From: Snodgrassella gandavensis
GTDB taxonomy: Bacteria; Pseudomonadota; Gammaproteobacteria; Burkholderiales; Neisseriaceae
Direction of reading: 5' to 3'
DNA: 64,000 nt
Assembly (NCBI RefSeq): GCF_914768025.1
Contig: NZ_CAJZCE010000011.1
Location: 1 to 64,000, forward strand
Under the pieces are notes generated by a model. It had not been told where the DNA came from and searched no databases. It saw only the letters and a program-made list of their open reading frames with translations. How positions within the stretch are numbered: position 1 is the first letter of the stretch; every line of letters begins with the position of its first letter. A program made the translations under genes and the position numbers. Positions 8,424 to 18,286 of the stretch are shown one piece after another.

Positions 8424-9275
8424 TCATTGATAAAACGGATGCCTCGATAAAGAAGCAACACAATACGCCTGATGCGCGTGAGAAACTTTATTGTAAACAG
8501 CTTGTGCAGCACCCTCAGAATCAAATGACAAGAACACGCATGCACCAGAACCGCTCATCATTGGTGAACCGTATTCAGCCAAAACATCAAATGCTACTTT
8601 TACCGCTGGATACTCAGCAAAAACAACGCTCTGCATATCATTACGCCAGTGCTGTCCTGCTTGAAAGTCTGGCATTATGCGTGGCTTGGAATCTCGTGTC
8701 AAGTCTTTATGTGCAAATATTTTCGGCGTACTAACGTGAACGGGCGGCTTTATAATCACATACCATTGTTTTGGCAGGGATATCGGACTTAAATCCTCAC
8801 CAATACCACGAGCGAATGCACTTTGGCCAAAAATAAAAAATGGCACATCTGCGCCTAGTTGAACACCGAGCTGTAATAGTTGTGTCTTATTTAGGTTAAG
8901 CTGCCACAAACGATTGAGTGCCATTAATACTACTGCGGCATCTGCACTGCCCCCTCCTAATCCGCCACCGATGGGAATCTGTTTGTCCAGCCAGATGTCC
9001 ACACCCTGCTGTGTCCCTGTATGACTACGTAGTAACTGTGCTGCACGTACACACAAATTCTGCTCCGCCATGATGCCGGCAACTGGTGTATTCAATGTTA
9101 TAGCGCCATTACTGTTTGCTCTAAGCCAAATTTGGTCATACAGTTCTATCAGGGTAAAGATGCTTTCGAGTAAATGATAGCCATCAGCACGCCGGCCGAC
9201 GATGCGCAAATCAAGATTCAGCTTGGCAGGTGCCAGAAAGTGGTGAGCATCGGCTGCTGGATATAAATTATTCAT
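8424..9275 (-). CDS. ispE: 4-diphosphocytidyl-2-C-methyl-D-erythritol kinase
   Basis: A 283-residue GHMP kinase that phosphorylates CDP-methylerythritol in the MEP route to isoprenoids. Motifs: APAKLNLDLRIVGRRADGYH near the start, the ATP-binding loop PIGGGLGGGSADAA (about 105-118), and the C-terminal SGSGACVF. It is 6 bp from lolB upstream and 10 bp from the first tRNA-Gln downstream, the arrangement known in Neisseria. Confidence 0.95.
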   Translation of the reverse strand: MNNLYPAADAHHFLAPAKLNLDLRIVGRRADGYHLLESIFTLIELYDQIWLRANSNGAITLNTPVAGIMAEQNLCVRAAQLLRSHTGTQQGVDIWLDKQIPIGGGLGGGSADAAVVLMALNRLWQLNLNKTQLLQLGVQLGADVPFFIFGQSAFARGIGEDLSPISLPKQWYVIIKPPVHVSTPKIFAHKDLTRDSKPRIMPDFQAGQHWRNDMQSVVFAEYPAVKVAFDVLAEYGSPMMSGSGACVFLSFDSEGAAQAVYNKVSHAHQAYCVASLSRHPFYQ

Positions 9276-9281
9276 GTTTTG

Positions 9282-9920
9282 CTAATTACTCAAATCAGGA
9301 TGTCTTTGACGCAATTCACATTGCGATGATGTCTGGCTGGTCGTATCTGTGTATTCATCAAAAACCAGTTTGATGTCAAAGCGTGCGTTATTTAACTGAA
9401 CGATACGTGGATTACGGCTGCCATTTTGCGGTTGGCGCTGGATAATCCAGCCAGACTGTTTGAGCTTGCCGTCTGGCAGTAACTGATAAGGTTCATCTGC
9501 AATCCAGTAGCCCTGCACCCACTGGTTCAGATGATCAAATGGCAGCGCAAAACCAAGCATACGCTGGCTTAATTCTTCTATGCTGGTAGCAGTGGTAATA
9601 TGCCCTTTGCTATCTTCCGCAATTACCCCTATGTTGTCACGACACAAAACACCTACGCTGTTACCCAATGGTGTTTTGACCTCAATGGTTTGTACTGTAC
9701 CTAAATTCTGCCAGCTAAAGTTGGCATATGTACCTTTGCCTTGATCTTTGATAGCCAGTCTGCCGGAGCTGTCAAAAGCGGAAACAGTATGTTCATGACC
9801 TGCCTGCCAGTCTGTGGCTGCGGTTGTTTTTTTCGATACCAGACTGCTACAGGCACTTAAGGCTAAGCTAAGGATAGCTGTGGACACATAGAGGCGTTGC
9901 CTATGAAAAAATGAATACAT
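9282..9920 (-). CDS. lolB: Outer-membrane lipoprotein LolB
   Basis: A 212-residue lipoprotein that receives lipoproteins from LolA and inserts them in the outer membrane. A signal peptide ends in the lipobox LSAC (cleavage before Cys24 in ALSACSS). The body contains FDSSGRLAIKDQGKGTYANFSWQ, the opening strands of the LolB fold. Non-Asp residues after the Cys fit outer-membrane targeting. It is the first gene of lolB-ispE-tRNA(Gln). Confidence 0.88.
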   Translation of the reverse strand: MYSFFHRQRLYVSTAILSLALSACSSLVSKKTTAATDWQAGHEHTVSAFDSSGRLAIKDQGKGTYANFSWQNLGTVQTIEVKTPLGNSVGVLCRDNIGVIAEDSKGHITTATSIEELSQRMLGFALPFDHLNQWVQGYWIADEPYQLLPDGKLKQSGWIIQRQPQNGSRNPRIVQLNNARFDIKLVFDEYTDTTSQTSSQCELRQRHPDLSN

Positions 9921-10027
9921 TATTTTCTGTTGTGGTAACTGTGATGCGTTTATTGTAACGGTATTAACAGCAACTGTATGTACTCTGAGCTATTAAATTT
10001 CTGCTTATAATCAGCATATAAATCAGT

Positions 10028-10060
10028 AGCTGCCGTTCACACGATATGTGTACGGCAGCT
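10028..10060. repeat. Inverted repeat between the TPR gene and lolB
   Basis: A 9-bp perfect stem (10028-10036 with 10052-10060) enclosing a second small stem. No T run follows on either strand, so it would be only a weak terminator for the TPR gene. Confidence 0.45.
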
Positions 10061-10128
10061 TGTTTGCGATATCACCAGATAATCTGGCTGACAGATTAAA
10101 TTAAACCATTAGGGTTACCCAAGGCTAT

Positions 10129-12957
10129 TTACTGGTCTGTGGCTGCGGGAGCAGACAAGCTGGCCGGATCGACAGCAAATTTTTTTAAAGTCTGTTGTAA
10201 AATTTTCTGGTCTGAATTTTTATTGGCCAGCCCTTGAGCCCAGATTTGCCGTGCCTGCTCTTGTTCACCCATTTGCCACAATACTTCACCCAGATGTGCT
10301 GCGACGGTACTTTCCGGTGATGTCTGATAAGCAGAGCGCAGGAGCGGTAAGGCTTTTTTTGGCTCACCATTAAGGTAATAGGCCCAACCCAGACTATCCT
10401 GAATCACCTCAGATTCTCCGTCTAACTGGTTTGCATGTTGCAGAATGGTTAGCGCTTCAGTCCAGTAACGTTTTGGCATATTGAGCATGGCATAACCCAG
10501 GTTATTCCAGCCATAGGCACTATCAGGTTTCAATTTGGTAAAGACACGAAAATCTTCTACTGCCTTTTTCGGCTGATCCAGATTTTCAGCATAAGCTACA
10601 CCACGCATATACGTGATCAATTCCACAGATTTGCTGTCATGAGTGGTATCGACAAGTTGCTGCGCTTCTTTCAGATACTGTGTCAGTTTACGTACATAAG
10701 CTTTTGGCTGAAGTATTTTACGGTCGATGCTAATTGAAAGCACAAGTACATCAATGTTATCAAAAAATTCTGGTGCTTGTTTGCTCTGATTTATGCGCTG
10801 CAACCATTGCTGCGCTGCTGATATGTTGTTTTGTTCTACTTCAATTAAGCCCATCAGATAGGCTTTATCGGTGGCATATTTGTTATCTGTCACTTTATTT
10901 AACCATTCTCGTGCTTCAGCATTATTTTTATTTTTGTAAAAATAAGATGCGGCCTGAAGTGCTGCTTCACTGCGCTGGCTAACATTACCTACTTGAATTG
11001 CCTTATTGATGTTATCAATAATAGCTGGTGTATTTGCTTTATTGGCATCTAATGCACTGGCCTGTCGCAGATAAGAATCCGCATCCGCTTGAGCTATTTC
11101 TGTTTTTGCTGCTGTCAGGGGCAAGCTGGTTGGCTTGATTCCATGTTTGCTCAGAATCTGGTTCAGTACTTTATGGTCGCTTTTTTTGTTAAGCCAGCCC
11201 TGAGCCCATATTTGGCGAGCCTCGTTTTCACGTCCCAGTTGCCAGTAAACTTCACCCAGATGGGCTGCTACTTCGCTTTCAGGCTGATGCTGATAGGCGT
11301 ACTCAAGTAGAGGCAGGGCTTTTTCTGCATCACCATTGAGAAAATAGGCCCAACCCAAACTATCATTGACAGCCGGAGACTGGCTACTTAGGGAATAAGC
11401 CTGTTCCAGTAATTTCTGAGCTTCTGGCCAGTTGGCTTTAGGCATGCTCAGCAGGGTATAACCCAGCGCATTGAGGCCGTCCACTTGATTAGGCCGCATC
11501 CTGACAAAGCGGCGCATGTCTGCCACGGCCTTTGCCGGTTCATTAAGTTTATCTGCATATAATAGCCCGCGCAGCAATAATAATGGCGGAACATCCAGTT
11601 CCTGTGCTTTGGCATCGCCCTGCTCGGCTTTGGCCAGCATTCTGTTCAGGTATTGCTCATACTGACGGTTCGTAAGGGAGGAGCCATTTATAAAGGTTTG
11701 CAGACGCAGCAAATCTCTGGAATTGAAAAATGTACCCTGCTTGCTGGTAGACTGAGCTTTATTCAGCCATTTTTGCGCTGCTGCCCAGTGTTCTTCTTCG
11801 GCATCCAATGAGCACATCATGAGCGCCTGATCAAAGGCAAACTTCGGATCATCTGCTTTTGCTGCCCATGAACGGGAAGTGGATAAATTATGTTCATCAT
11901 AATAGCGCATGGCTACCATCATAGCTGCTTTACTGCGCTGATTGCGATTACCCAGTTCGGCAATTTTTTCTGCATACGAAGCAATGGTAGCGGTATCTGC
12001 TTTCTGGCTGACGGCCAGATAAGCGGCCTGTAAATATAGGTCTGCACTTTTACTTTTGGCCAGTAACGGCTGCAAGGTTTGATATGCTTGCTGCAATTTG
12101 TTATTTTTAATCAGCAGTTCTATATAAAGGCTTTGCCATTTAGCTGGCATGGTATCCACGCCAGTTTGCTGATAAAAATCCAGCAGGTATTGTGGCTGTT
12201 TGAGATTAATCAGGTTCAGGGTGAGCTGGGTGGCCGGAAAGATATCGGTATCCAGACGAAGCAGCGATTGTAATGCTTTGATGGTTTGCTCTTCATGAGC
12301 ACCAGTTACACCATAAATGGCATCTGCAATCAATGCTTCCGCCATTTCGGGATGCAAGACTGCCTTTTTGTGAATTGGGGCATTCAGTTCATCAGTGGCA
12401 TCCAGGTTATTTAAGCGCAATTGTGCTAGTTTTAAAAACAGCCGGCGCAACTGATAATCATTGACATGAGACAGAACTGCATCTGTATTTTTCAGTACCT
12501 GTGGCACATCTTTTTTTGCTATGGCCAGCTCCCACATCAGGCGCTGTCTGGCTGGCGTCTCTGTTGGTTCGATTTGCTGCCAGCGCTCAGCAATGGTTTG
12601 CGCCTCTGTAATTTTATTGGCACCCAGTGCCATTTCCATAGCCCGCTCAGCTACCTCTGGTTCCTGTGTATGTTCGAGCATGCGCATGTCTGCTGCCAGA
12701 GCCTTATCGGTTTTACCCTGCGAATAGGTAAGTTCACTGGCAAACAGAGTAAAAATATCATTGGCACGTCCGGCAATGGCCAAACGCTGTTGCTGGGATG
12801 CGGCATCATCTGGAGCGGCAATCTGGTTTACGCGCTCAATTTTGGTTTGTATCAAAGGTACCGATGTCTGCCGTTCCTGCGTACTATTTGCATTGGCCAT
12901 ACTTGCAGCCATTAAACTCAAAACAATCGGGGTAATGCGATGAATCCAACGAGGCAT
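10129..12957 (-). CDS. Large exported tetratricopeptide-repeat protein
   Basis: A 942-residue protein with a signal peptide (MPRWIHRITPIVLSLMAASMANA) and many TPR-like helical hairpins. The start at 12957 follows a good GGAGAAG site; a further upstream ATG would put 13 residues before the signal peptide. A module of about 320 residues occurs twice. Matching pairs include LGYTLLSMPKANWPEA / LGYAMLNMPKRYWTEA, DSLGWAYFLNGDAEKALPLL / DSLGWAYYLNGEPKKALPLL and EARQIWAQGWLNKKSDHKVL / QARQIWAQGLANKNSDQKIL. It lies upstream of lolB-ispE. TPR proteins of this type scaffold envelope complexes; the exact role is unknown. Confidence 0.85.
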   Translation of the reverse strand: MPRWIHRITPIVLSLMAASMANANSTQERQTSVPLIQTKIERVNQIAAPDDAASQQQRLAIAGRANDIFTLFASELTYSQGKTDKALAADMRMLEHTQEPEVAERAMEMALGANKITEAQTIAERWQQIEPTETPARQRLMWELAIAKKDVPQVLKNTDAVLSHVNDYQLRRLFLKLAQLRLNNLDATDELNAPIHKKAVLHPEMAEALIADAIYGVTGAHEEQTIKALQSLLRLDTDIFPATQLTLNLINLKQPQYLLDFYQQTGVDTMPAKWQSLYIELLIKNNKLQQAYQTLQPLLAKSKSADLYLQAAYLAVSQKADTATIASYAEKIAELGNRNQRSKAAMMVAMRYYDEHNLSTSRSWAAKADDPKFAFDQALMMCSLDAEEEHWAAAQKWLNKAQSTSKQGTFFNSRDLLRLQTFINGSSLTNRQYEQYLNRMLAKAEQGDAKAQELDVPPLLLLRGLLYADKLNEPAKAVADMRRFVRMRPNQVDGLNALGYTLLSMPKANWPEAQKLLEQAYSLSSQSPAVNDSLGWAYFLNGDAEKALPLLEYAYQHQPESEVAAHLGEVYWQLGRENEARQIWAQGWLNKKSDHKVLNQILSKHGIKPTSLPLTAAKTEIAQADADSYLRQASALDANKANTPAIIDNINKAIQVGNVSQRSEAALQAASYFYKNKNNAEAREWLNKVTDNKYATDKAYLMGLIEVEQNNISAAQQWLQRINQSKQAPEFFDNIDVLVLSISIDRKILQPKAYVRKLTQYLKEAQQLVDTTHDSKSVELITYMRGVAYAENLDQPKKAVEDFRVFTKLKPDSAYGWNNLGYAMLNMPKRYWTEALTILQHANQLDGESEVIQDSLGWAYYLNGEPKKALPLLRSAYQTSPESTVAAHLGEVLWQMGEQEQARQIWAQGLANKNSDQKILQQTLKKFAVDPASLSAPAATDQ

Positions 12958-13301
12958 TAAACTTCTCCATATATGCTGATCAGTTGTCGTATACACTGAC
13001 TCATATAAACAAATAACAATTCTGTACCGGTACAGGCAAATTTTTTGCTAATTTCTGTTTATTACAAAATCTGTTTGGTAGCGGACAGTTATTCTATTCA
13101 AACAACTGTCTTAGGAATGTCTGCCACCCATTTAAAGACAATATTGTTGGGGTAAAATAGTTTGCTACTTTAACACAGACATTTTTAACTGCGCATGACT
13201 TATGCCAATTTTATCTGGTTATAGCCTGCACAACTTATGCTTTCAAATTTATTTTTACGATGCTATTGTAACGACTTTATTCTGGATTTTATCATTAAAT
13301 C
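12958..13301. other. Divergent intergenic region, TPR gene / mutM
   Basis: About 340 bp between divergent genes, so it should hold promoters for both. I cannot assign convincing -35/-10 pairs and see no gene in it. Confidence 0.4.
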
Positions 13302-14123
13302 ATGCCTGAACTTCCTGAAGTAGAAACCACTCGGCGTGGAATTGCTCCTTTTATTGTGGATCAGACTATTTCACAAGTAGAAGTGCGTCAACCACGTTTA
13401 CGCTGGCCGGTGATGGATAATCTTGGTTCACAGCTTGAGGGTGAAAAGGTTTTATCAGTTAAACGTCGGGCTAAATATCTGTTAATCGAGCTGGTTTCTG
13501 GCACATTAATCATTCATCTGGGCATGTCTGGCAGTTTGCGGGTTTTTACTGATTTCAGCGCGCCGCCTGTGCAAAAACATGATCATGTGGATATTGTTTT
13601 TACTAATGGTACTTTGCTGCGTTTTCATGACCCCAGGCGCTTTGGGGCAGTGTTATGGTTTGCTGGCCTGATTGAGCAGCATCCATTGCTGGTTAATCTG
13701 GGACCGGAACCACTCAGTACGGATTTTGATGCTGACTATCTACAGCAAAAACTGGCTAAACAGAAACGTGCGATTAAGTTAGCAATCATGGATAATAAAA
13801 CAGTTGTTGGAGTAGGCAATATTTATGCCAATGAGGCACTATTTCGCACTGGCATTCATCCGACCACCACCGCCATGTATTTGGACAAAATGCAGGTTAG
13901 CGCGCTGACTGAAGCAATCAAACAGATATTGCAGGAGGCGATTGGTGCGGGGGGCAGCACACTGCGCGATTTTGTGAATAGTGCTGGTCATAGTGGCTAT
14001 TTTCAGCTACAGCACGATGTATATGGGCGAGCAGGAGAGCCGTGCCGGCAATGTGGGCATCCGATTGAGAAAGTGGTTTTGGGTCAACGCAGCAGTTTTT
14101 ACTGTCCCCAATGCCAACGATAA
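13302..14123 (+). CDS. mutM: Formamidopyrimidine-DNA glycosylase (Fpg)
   Basis: A 273-residue bifunctional glycosylase/AP lyase that removes 8-oxoguanine and ring-opened purines. The N-terminus MPELPEVETTRRG carries the catalytic Pro and Glu. The helix-two-turns-helix stretch NIYANEALFRTGIHP is present, and the C-terminal zinc finger has four Cys (CRQCGHP and YCPQCQR). Full length. It ends 12 bp before an acyltransferase gene, a pairing also described in Neisseria (fpg-nlaA). Confidence 0.97.
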   Translation: MPELPEVETTRRGIAPFIVDQTISQVEVRQPRLRWPVMDNLGSQLEGEKVLSVKRRAKYLLIELVSGTLIIHLGMSGSLRVFTDFSAPPVQKHDHVDIVFTNGTLLRFHDPRRFGAVLWFAGLIEQHPLLVNLGPEPLSTDFDADYLQQKLAKQKRAIKLAIMDNKTVVGVGNIYANEALFRTGIHPTTTAMYLDKMQVSALTEAIKQILQEAIGAGGSTLRDFVNSAGHSGYFQLQHDVYGRAGEPCRQCGHPIEKVVLGQRSSFYCPQCQR

Positions 14124-14135
14124 TGATAAATAACA

Positions 14136-14948
14136 ATGACAAAATCAGAACATACTTCTTTGTTTACCCGCTGTGCGCGTATTTTCAAACTGGCTCTATG
14201 GTTGAGACAAACCATCAAGCGTGTAAAGCGCTTCAAGAATTTAAGCGCCACTGAGTGTAATAATGAATTAATTTCAATTGCGCACAATTTACTGCACGTA
14301 CTGCACATAAAAGTAAAACCTGAACAGGCTATGCCAGATACAGCCAGCATGCCATGGCTAACTGTTGCCAACCATGTTACGTGGCTGGATATTTTCGTAT
14401 TGATGGCTTATATCCCCGGTGGCTTTATTGCCAAAGAAAGTATCAAGTCCTGGCCGGTATTGGGTAAATTGGTCACCAATGGGGGCACGGTTTACATTAA
14501 CAGGCTGTCGCGGCAGGACATTAATCCAGTAATTAAAGCTATAGTACAGGCATTGCAAGAAGGAAAAAATGTGCTGTTTTTTCCAGAAGCCTATACATCC
14601 GAAGGTTTAACTATGCTACCGTTTAAAGCTGCTTTGTTTCAGGCAGCCATTGATGCCAACAGGCCAGTAATGGCTGTAGCAATACGTTATTATGATTCTC
14701 AGGGACAGCGCACGCCCAAAGTAGCTTTTGCCGGCAGAACCACCCTACTGCGTAGTCTGTGGAATATTGTTTCACTGCCGGAAATCATGGTGAAAGTTGA
14801 TTTTGCTGCTTTACTGAACACTGCTGATAATAAAATTGCTGACCGTTTCAGCCTGAAAACTCAGGCCGAAGATTTTATTCAGGCCAAAGTACTCAGCGAC
14901 AGCCCGATAACATCCACTGCATCGGCAGAAAGTGCATCCTCTCAATAA
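14136..14948 (+). CDS. Lysophospholipid acyltransferase (PlsC/NlaA-like)
   Basis: A 270-residue membrane-associated acyltransferase of the 1-acylglycerol-3-phosphate acyltransferase superfamily. The HX4D catalytic box is visible as NHVTWLD (about residue 77). The substrate-binding blocks are GGTVYINR and FFPEAYTSEG (usually FPEGT-like, here with Ala for Gly), followed by LPFKAALFQAAID. It probably adds the second acyl chain in phospholipid synthesis or remodels lysophospholipids. It is co-directional with mutM with a 12-bp gap. A second family member lies at 27300-28061. Confidence 0.85.
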   Translation: MTKSEHTSLFTRCARIFKLALWLRQTIKRVKRFKNLSATECNNELISIAHNLLHVLHIKVKPEQAMPDTASMPWLTVANHVTWLDIFVLMAYIPGGFIAKESIKSWPVLGKLVTNGGTVYINRLSRQDINPVIKAIVQALQEGKNVLFFPEAYTSEGLTMLPFKAALFQAAIDANRPVMAVAIRYYDSQGQRTPKVAFAGRTTLLRSLWNIVSLPEIMVKVDFAALLNTADNKIADRFSLKTQAEDFIQAKVLSDSPITSTASAESASSQ

Positions 14949-14987
14949 CAATAGACTAATATTTAATTCAGAAATAAATTATCTTAC

Positions 14988-15629
14988 CTATGGTGATAAA
15001 CGCTGTTTAATCCATAAGTTATTTTGTAGTTCATACTGGATACGGTCGTGTAAGCGGCTTGGTCGCCCCTGCCAGAATTCAATCAGTTCAGGCTGTACGA
15101 TATAACCGCCCCAATGAGGTGGCCTCGGCACATTCAGCAAATATTTTGCGCTCAGTTTCGCCGCTCGTGTCATCAGCTCGGTTTTGCTACTGATAACGGT
15201 ACTCTGTTCACTTGCCCATGCACCAATCCGGCTGCTATATGGCCGAGAATGAAAATATGCATCGGAATCGGCGGCGGGTAATGGCTGCACCACTCCCTCC
15301 ACTCGTACCTGCCGCTCCAATTCCGGCCAGAAAAATGTGAGTGCCGCATAAGGATGCTGGCTTAAAGCGCGGCCTTTGCGGCTATGGTAATTGGTAAAGA
15401 AGACAAAACCGTGTGCTGTTACTTCTTTTAACAGCACAATGCGCGCATTGGGGCGGCCATGCTGGTCAATAGTGGCGATATTCATGGCAGTGGGTTCATT
15501 TACTTTGGCATGCATGGCTGCCGTTAGCCACTTTTGGAATTGTTCTAGCGGGTTGGCACAGCAATCGGCCTCATTGAGTGACTGTTTGCTGTAGTCTTGA
15601 CGAATATCGTGCAAATCCAGATTATTCAT
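14988..15629 (-). CDS. pdxH: Pyridoxamine 5'-phosphate oxidase
   Basis: A 213-residue FMN enzyme that oxidises pyridoxamine- or pyridoxine-5'-phosphate to PLP. Family landmarks: [38 protein letters not shown], the signature [13 protein letters not shown] and the C-terminal RLSP. It converges on the acyltransferase gene with 39 bp between stops and no obvious terminator there. Its PLP product is used by HemL and SerC, both encoded elsewhere in this window. Confidence 0.95.
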   Translation of the reverse strand: MNNLDLHDIRQDYSKQSLNEADCCANPLEQFQKWLTAAMHAKVNEPTAMNIATIDQHGRPNARIVLLKEVTAHGFVFFTNYHSRKGRALSQHPYAALTFFWPELERQVRVEGVVQPLPAADSDAYFHSRPYSSRIGAWASEQSTVISSKTELMTRAAKLSAKYLLNVPRPPHWGGYIVQPELIEFWQGRPSRLHDRIQYELQNNLWIKQRLSP

Positions 15630-15810
15630 AGTATTTATTCATGCATGCGAAAAATATATTTATACTGCCACCAGACCTGATTAGCTGCTTTTTCGACACC
15701 AATAGCGTATAATTGACCACTTTAACAGCTTTTATTTAATCAGAATGTAAAGTCTGGTTAGTAATCATCCTACCCGCGGTAGCGGGCAAACGCAAATTAC
15801 TTCAGGTAAC

Positions 15811-17073
15811 ATGTCTTTAACCGTTATCGGACTCAATCACCAAACTGCCCCTGTTTCTGTACGTGAACGTTTGGCCTTTCCGGCTATCATGCTGGCAGAA
15901 GCCTTAACTGCGCTTGGCAGTGAGACGGAAATTGCGGAGGCGATGATTTTGTCTACCTGTAACCGTACAGAAATCTACTGTATTGGTGACGCAGCCACAG
16001 CAGTACACTGGCTCTCCAGCTACCATCAATTACCACTGGCTGAATTTGCGCCCTATTTATACCAGTTCCATGACAAAGATGCTGTGCAACACGCCTTTCG
16101 GGTAGCATGTGGTCTGGATTCAATGGTTCTGGGTGAACCGCAGATTCTGGGGCAATTGAAAGAAGCCGTGCGTACAGCGCGTAGCCAGCATACGCTACAC
16201 CAGCATCTGAACGCGTTATTTGAGAAAACTTTTGCCGCTGCAAAAGAAATTCGCAACGAAAGTGCAGTTGGTGAAAACTCAGTGTCCATGGCTGCTGCCG
16301 CAGTAAAAATGGCCGCCCAGATTTTTCCTGATATTTCTGCACTGAATGTCTTGATGGTGGGCGCCGGTGAAATGATTGAGCTAGTAGCCACTTATTTTGC
16401 CGCTGAACATCCGCAGCGCCTGACGGTACTCAACCGTACGCTGGCGCGAGCACAGGAATTATGCAGCAAGCTGAATGCAGGAGCGGATGCTCGCATTTTA
16501 ACTGCTTTACCTGAAATTTTGGCTGAATATGATGTAATTGTTTCTTCTACGGCCAGTCCATTTCCGGTTATCGGCAAAGGACTGGTAGAACGTGCGCTCA
16601 AACAGCGGCGCGGCATGCCCATGTTTTTACTCGATCTGGCCGTACCACGCGATATTGAAGCCGAAGCTGGTGATCTGAACGATGCCTATTTGTATAGTGT
16701 CGACGATATGGTCAATATTGTACAGCACGGTCAGGCTGCACGGCAGCAGGCTGCGGCTTCTGCCGAAAAGATGGTTGCCAGCAAGGTAGCCGAATTTATT
16801 GCCTGGCAACAAACCCGTAGCAGTGTGCCTTTAATCTGCGCATTGCGCACTCAGGGAGAAGAACTTCGGTGCAAGGCTGTAGCCAAAGCGCTGCGCCGGT
16901 TACGCAAAGGCACATCCATTGAGGAGGTGTTGCAACGTTTAAGCCACGAGCTGACCAACAGTCTCTTGCATGCACCAACCAGAGCATTAAATAAAGATAG
17001 CCAGCAGCACCCTGAACTGGCTGAAGCCATCAGCCTGATTTATCACTTGCACGGCCAGAATCGGCAGCGTTAG
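15811..17073 (+). CDS. hemA: Glutamyl-tRNA reductase
   Basis: A 420-residue enzyme that reduces glutamyl-tRNA(Glu) to glutamate-1-semialdehyde, the first committed step of C5 haem synthesis. The catalytic cysteine is in LSTCNRTE (about residue 50). Others: GLDSMVLGEPQILGQLKEA, the NADPH-binding stretch VLMVGAGEMIELVATYF, and the C-terminal dimerisation helix. Its product is used by HemL (43722-45011). It is 84 bp upstream of prfA, a classic hemA-prfA pair. Confidence 0.96.
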   Translation: MSLTVIGLNHQTAPVSVRERLAFPAIMLAEALTALGSETEIAEAMILSTCNRTEIYCIGDAATAVHWLSSYHQLPLAEFAPYLYQFHDKDAVQHAFRVACGLDSMVLGEPQILGQLKEAVRTARSQHTLHQHLNALFEKTFAAAKEIRNESAVGENSVSMAAAAVKMAAQIFPDISALNVLMVGAGEMIELVATYFAAEHPQRLTVLNRTLARAQELCSKLNAGADARILTALPEILAEYDVIVSSTASPFPVIGKGLVERALKQRRGMPMFLLDLAVPRDIEAEAGDLNDAYLYSVDDMVNIVQHGQAARQQAAASAEKMVASKVAEFIAWQQTRSSVPLICALRTQGEELRCKAVAKALRRLRKGTSIEEVLQRLSHELTNSLLHAPTRALNKDSQQHPELAEAISLIYHLHGQNRQR

Positions 17074-17157
17074 CACGTTATTCAACATTCAGCCTCCATT
17101 ACACCTGTTCAACTTAACTTCAATTGACTAATAACTTATTTTAATACGGAACACCAG

Positions 17158-18240
17158 ATGAAACCTTCATTGATAAACAAGTTACAGCACCTGACTGAGC
17201 GTCTGGAAGAAGTAACCGCTTTGCTGGCTTCTCCTGACGTCACCAATAATATCGACGAGTATCGTCGCCTGACCCGTGAACATGCCGAACTCACTCCTGT
17301 GGTAGAAACCTACGGCCAGTATACGCAGGCAGAAACCGATCTGGCCGCAGCAGAAGAAATGCTTGCAGACCCTGAATTAAAAGAATTTGCGGCCGAGGAA
17401 ATCAGCAACGCACGAAACCAGATTGCACAACTGGATAGTGAACTGCAAAAACTGCTGCTACCAAAAGATGAAGATGACGATAAAAATATTTTTATTGAAA
17501 TCCGTGCTGGCGCCGGTGGCAATGAAGCAGCTCTGTTTGCCGGCGATTTGCTGCGCATGTACACCCGCTTTGCCGAACGCATGGGCTGGCAGATAGAAAT
17601 TGTCTCTGCCAGTGAAAGCGATCTGGGTGGCTATAAGGAAGTCATTGCACGTATTGCCGGTATGAATGTTTACAGCCAGCTCAAGTTTGAATCCGGCGGG
17701 CATCGGGTTCAACGCGTACCTACCACCGAAAGTCAGGGCAGAATCCATACTTCTGCCTGCACGGTTGCCATTATGCCCGAAGCTGATGAAGTAGCCGAAG
17801 TACAATTAAATCCCAATGATTTACGTATTGATACCTTCCGTGCTTCCGGTGCCGGTGGCCAGCATATTAATAAAACGGACTCAGCAGTACGGATTACTCA
17901 TCTGCCTACCGGAATGGTAGTGGAATGTCAGGATGGCCGCTCACAGCATGCCAATAAGGCACAGGCGATGCGCGTACTTGCTTCCCGCTTGTATGAGCAG
18001 CAGAAACATGCAGCCCACGCCAAAGAAGCGGCGGAACGCAAAAGCCTGATTGGCAGTGGCGACCGCAGTGAACGTATCCGTACCTACAATTATCCGCAAG
18101 GCCGGGTAACCGACCATCGTATTAACCTTACCCTGCACAAACTGGACTTTATTATGGACGGCGATTTAAGTGAACTGACACAGGCACTGATTGCCGAACA
18201 TCAGGCTCAACAGCTGGCACTACTGAGTAATGCCAGCTAA
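17158..18240 (+). CDS. prfA: Peptide chain release factor 1
   Basis: A 360-residue class I release factor that recognises UAA and UAG. The catalytic GGQ is in [18 protein letters not shown] (about 225-245). The upstream RF signature [20 protein letters not shown] is present. A coiled-coil N-terminal domain spans about 1-105. Full length and typical of RF1 rather than RF2 (no programmed frameshift). Followed by a strong bidirectional terminator. Confidence 0.96.
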   Translation: MKPSLINKLQHLTERLEEVTALLASPDVTNNIDEYRRLTREHAELTPVVETYGQYTQAETDLAAAEEMLADPELKEFAAEEISNARNQIAQLDSELQKLLLPKDEDDDKNIFIEIRAGAGGNEAALFAGDLLRMYTRFAERMGWQIEIVSASESDLGGYKEVIARIAGMNVYSQLKFESGGHRVQRVPTTESQGRIHTSACTVAIMPEADEVAEVQLNPNDLRIDTFRASGAGGQHINKTDSAVRITHLPTGMVVECQDGRSQHANKAQAMRVLASRLYEQQKHAAHAKEAAERKSLIGSGDRSERIRTYNYPQGRVTDHRINLTLHKLDFIMDGDLSELTQALIAEHQAQQLALLSNAS

Positions 18241-18248
18241 AGTAGCTA

Positions 18249-18285
18249 CTAAAAAGCTGTTCTGGTATCCAGAACAGCTTTTTAG
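18249..18285 (+). terminator. Bidirectional terminator, prfA / EamA gene
   Basis: A 17-bp stem (18249-18265 with 18269-18285) and 3-base loop, with T5 on one side and A5 on the other. It sits between the converging prfA and EamA genes. Confidence 0.88.
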
Positions 18286-18286
18286 T

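Noticed and set aside
8226-8545. Reading frames across the tRNA-Gln cluster (for example VVKWLRHWVLIPVCVGSNP repeated)
   Set aside because: They are translations of tandem tRNA-Gln genes, a known false-annotation pattern, and not coding.
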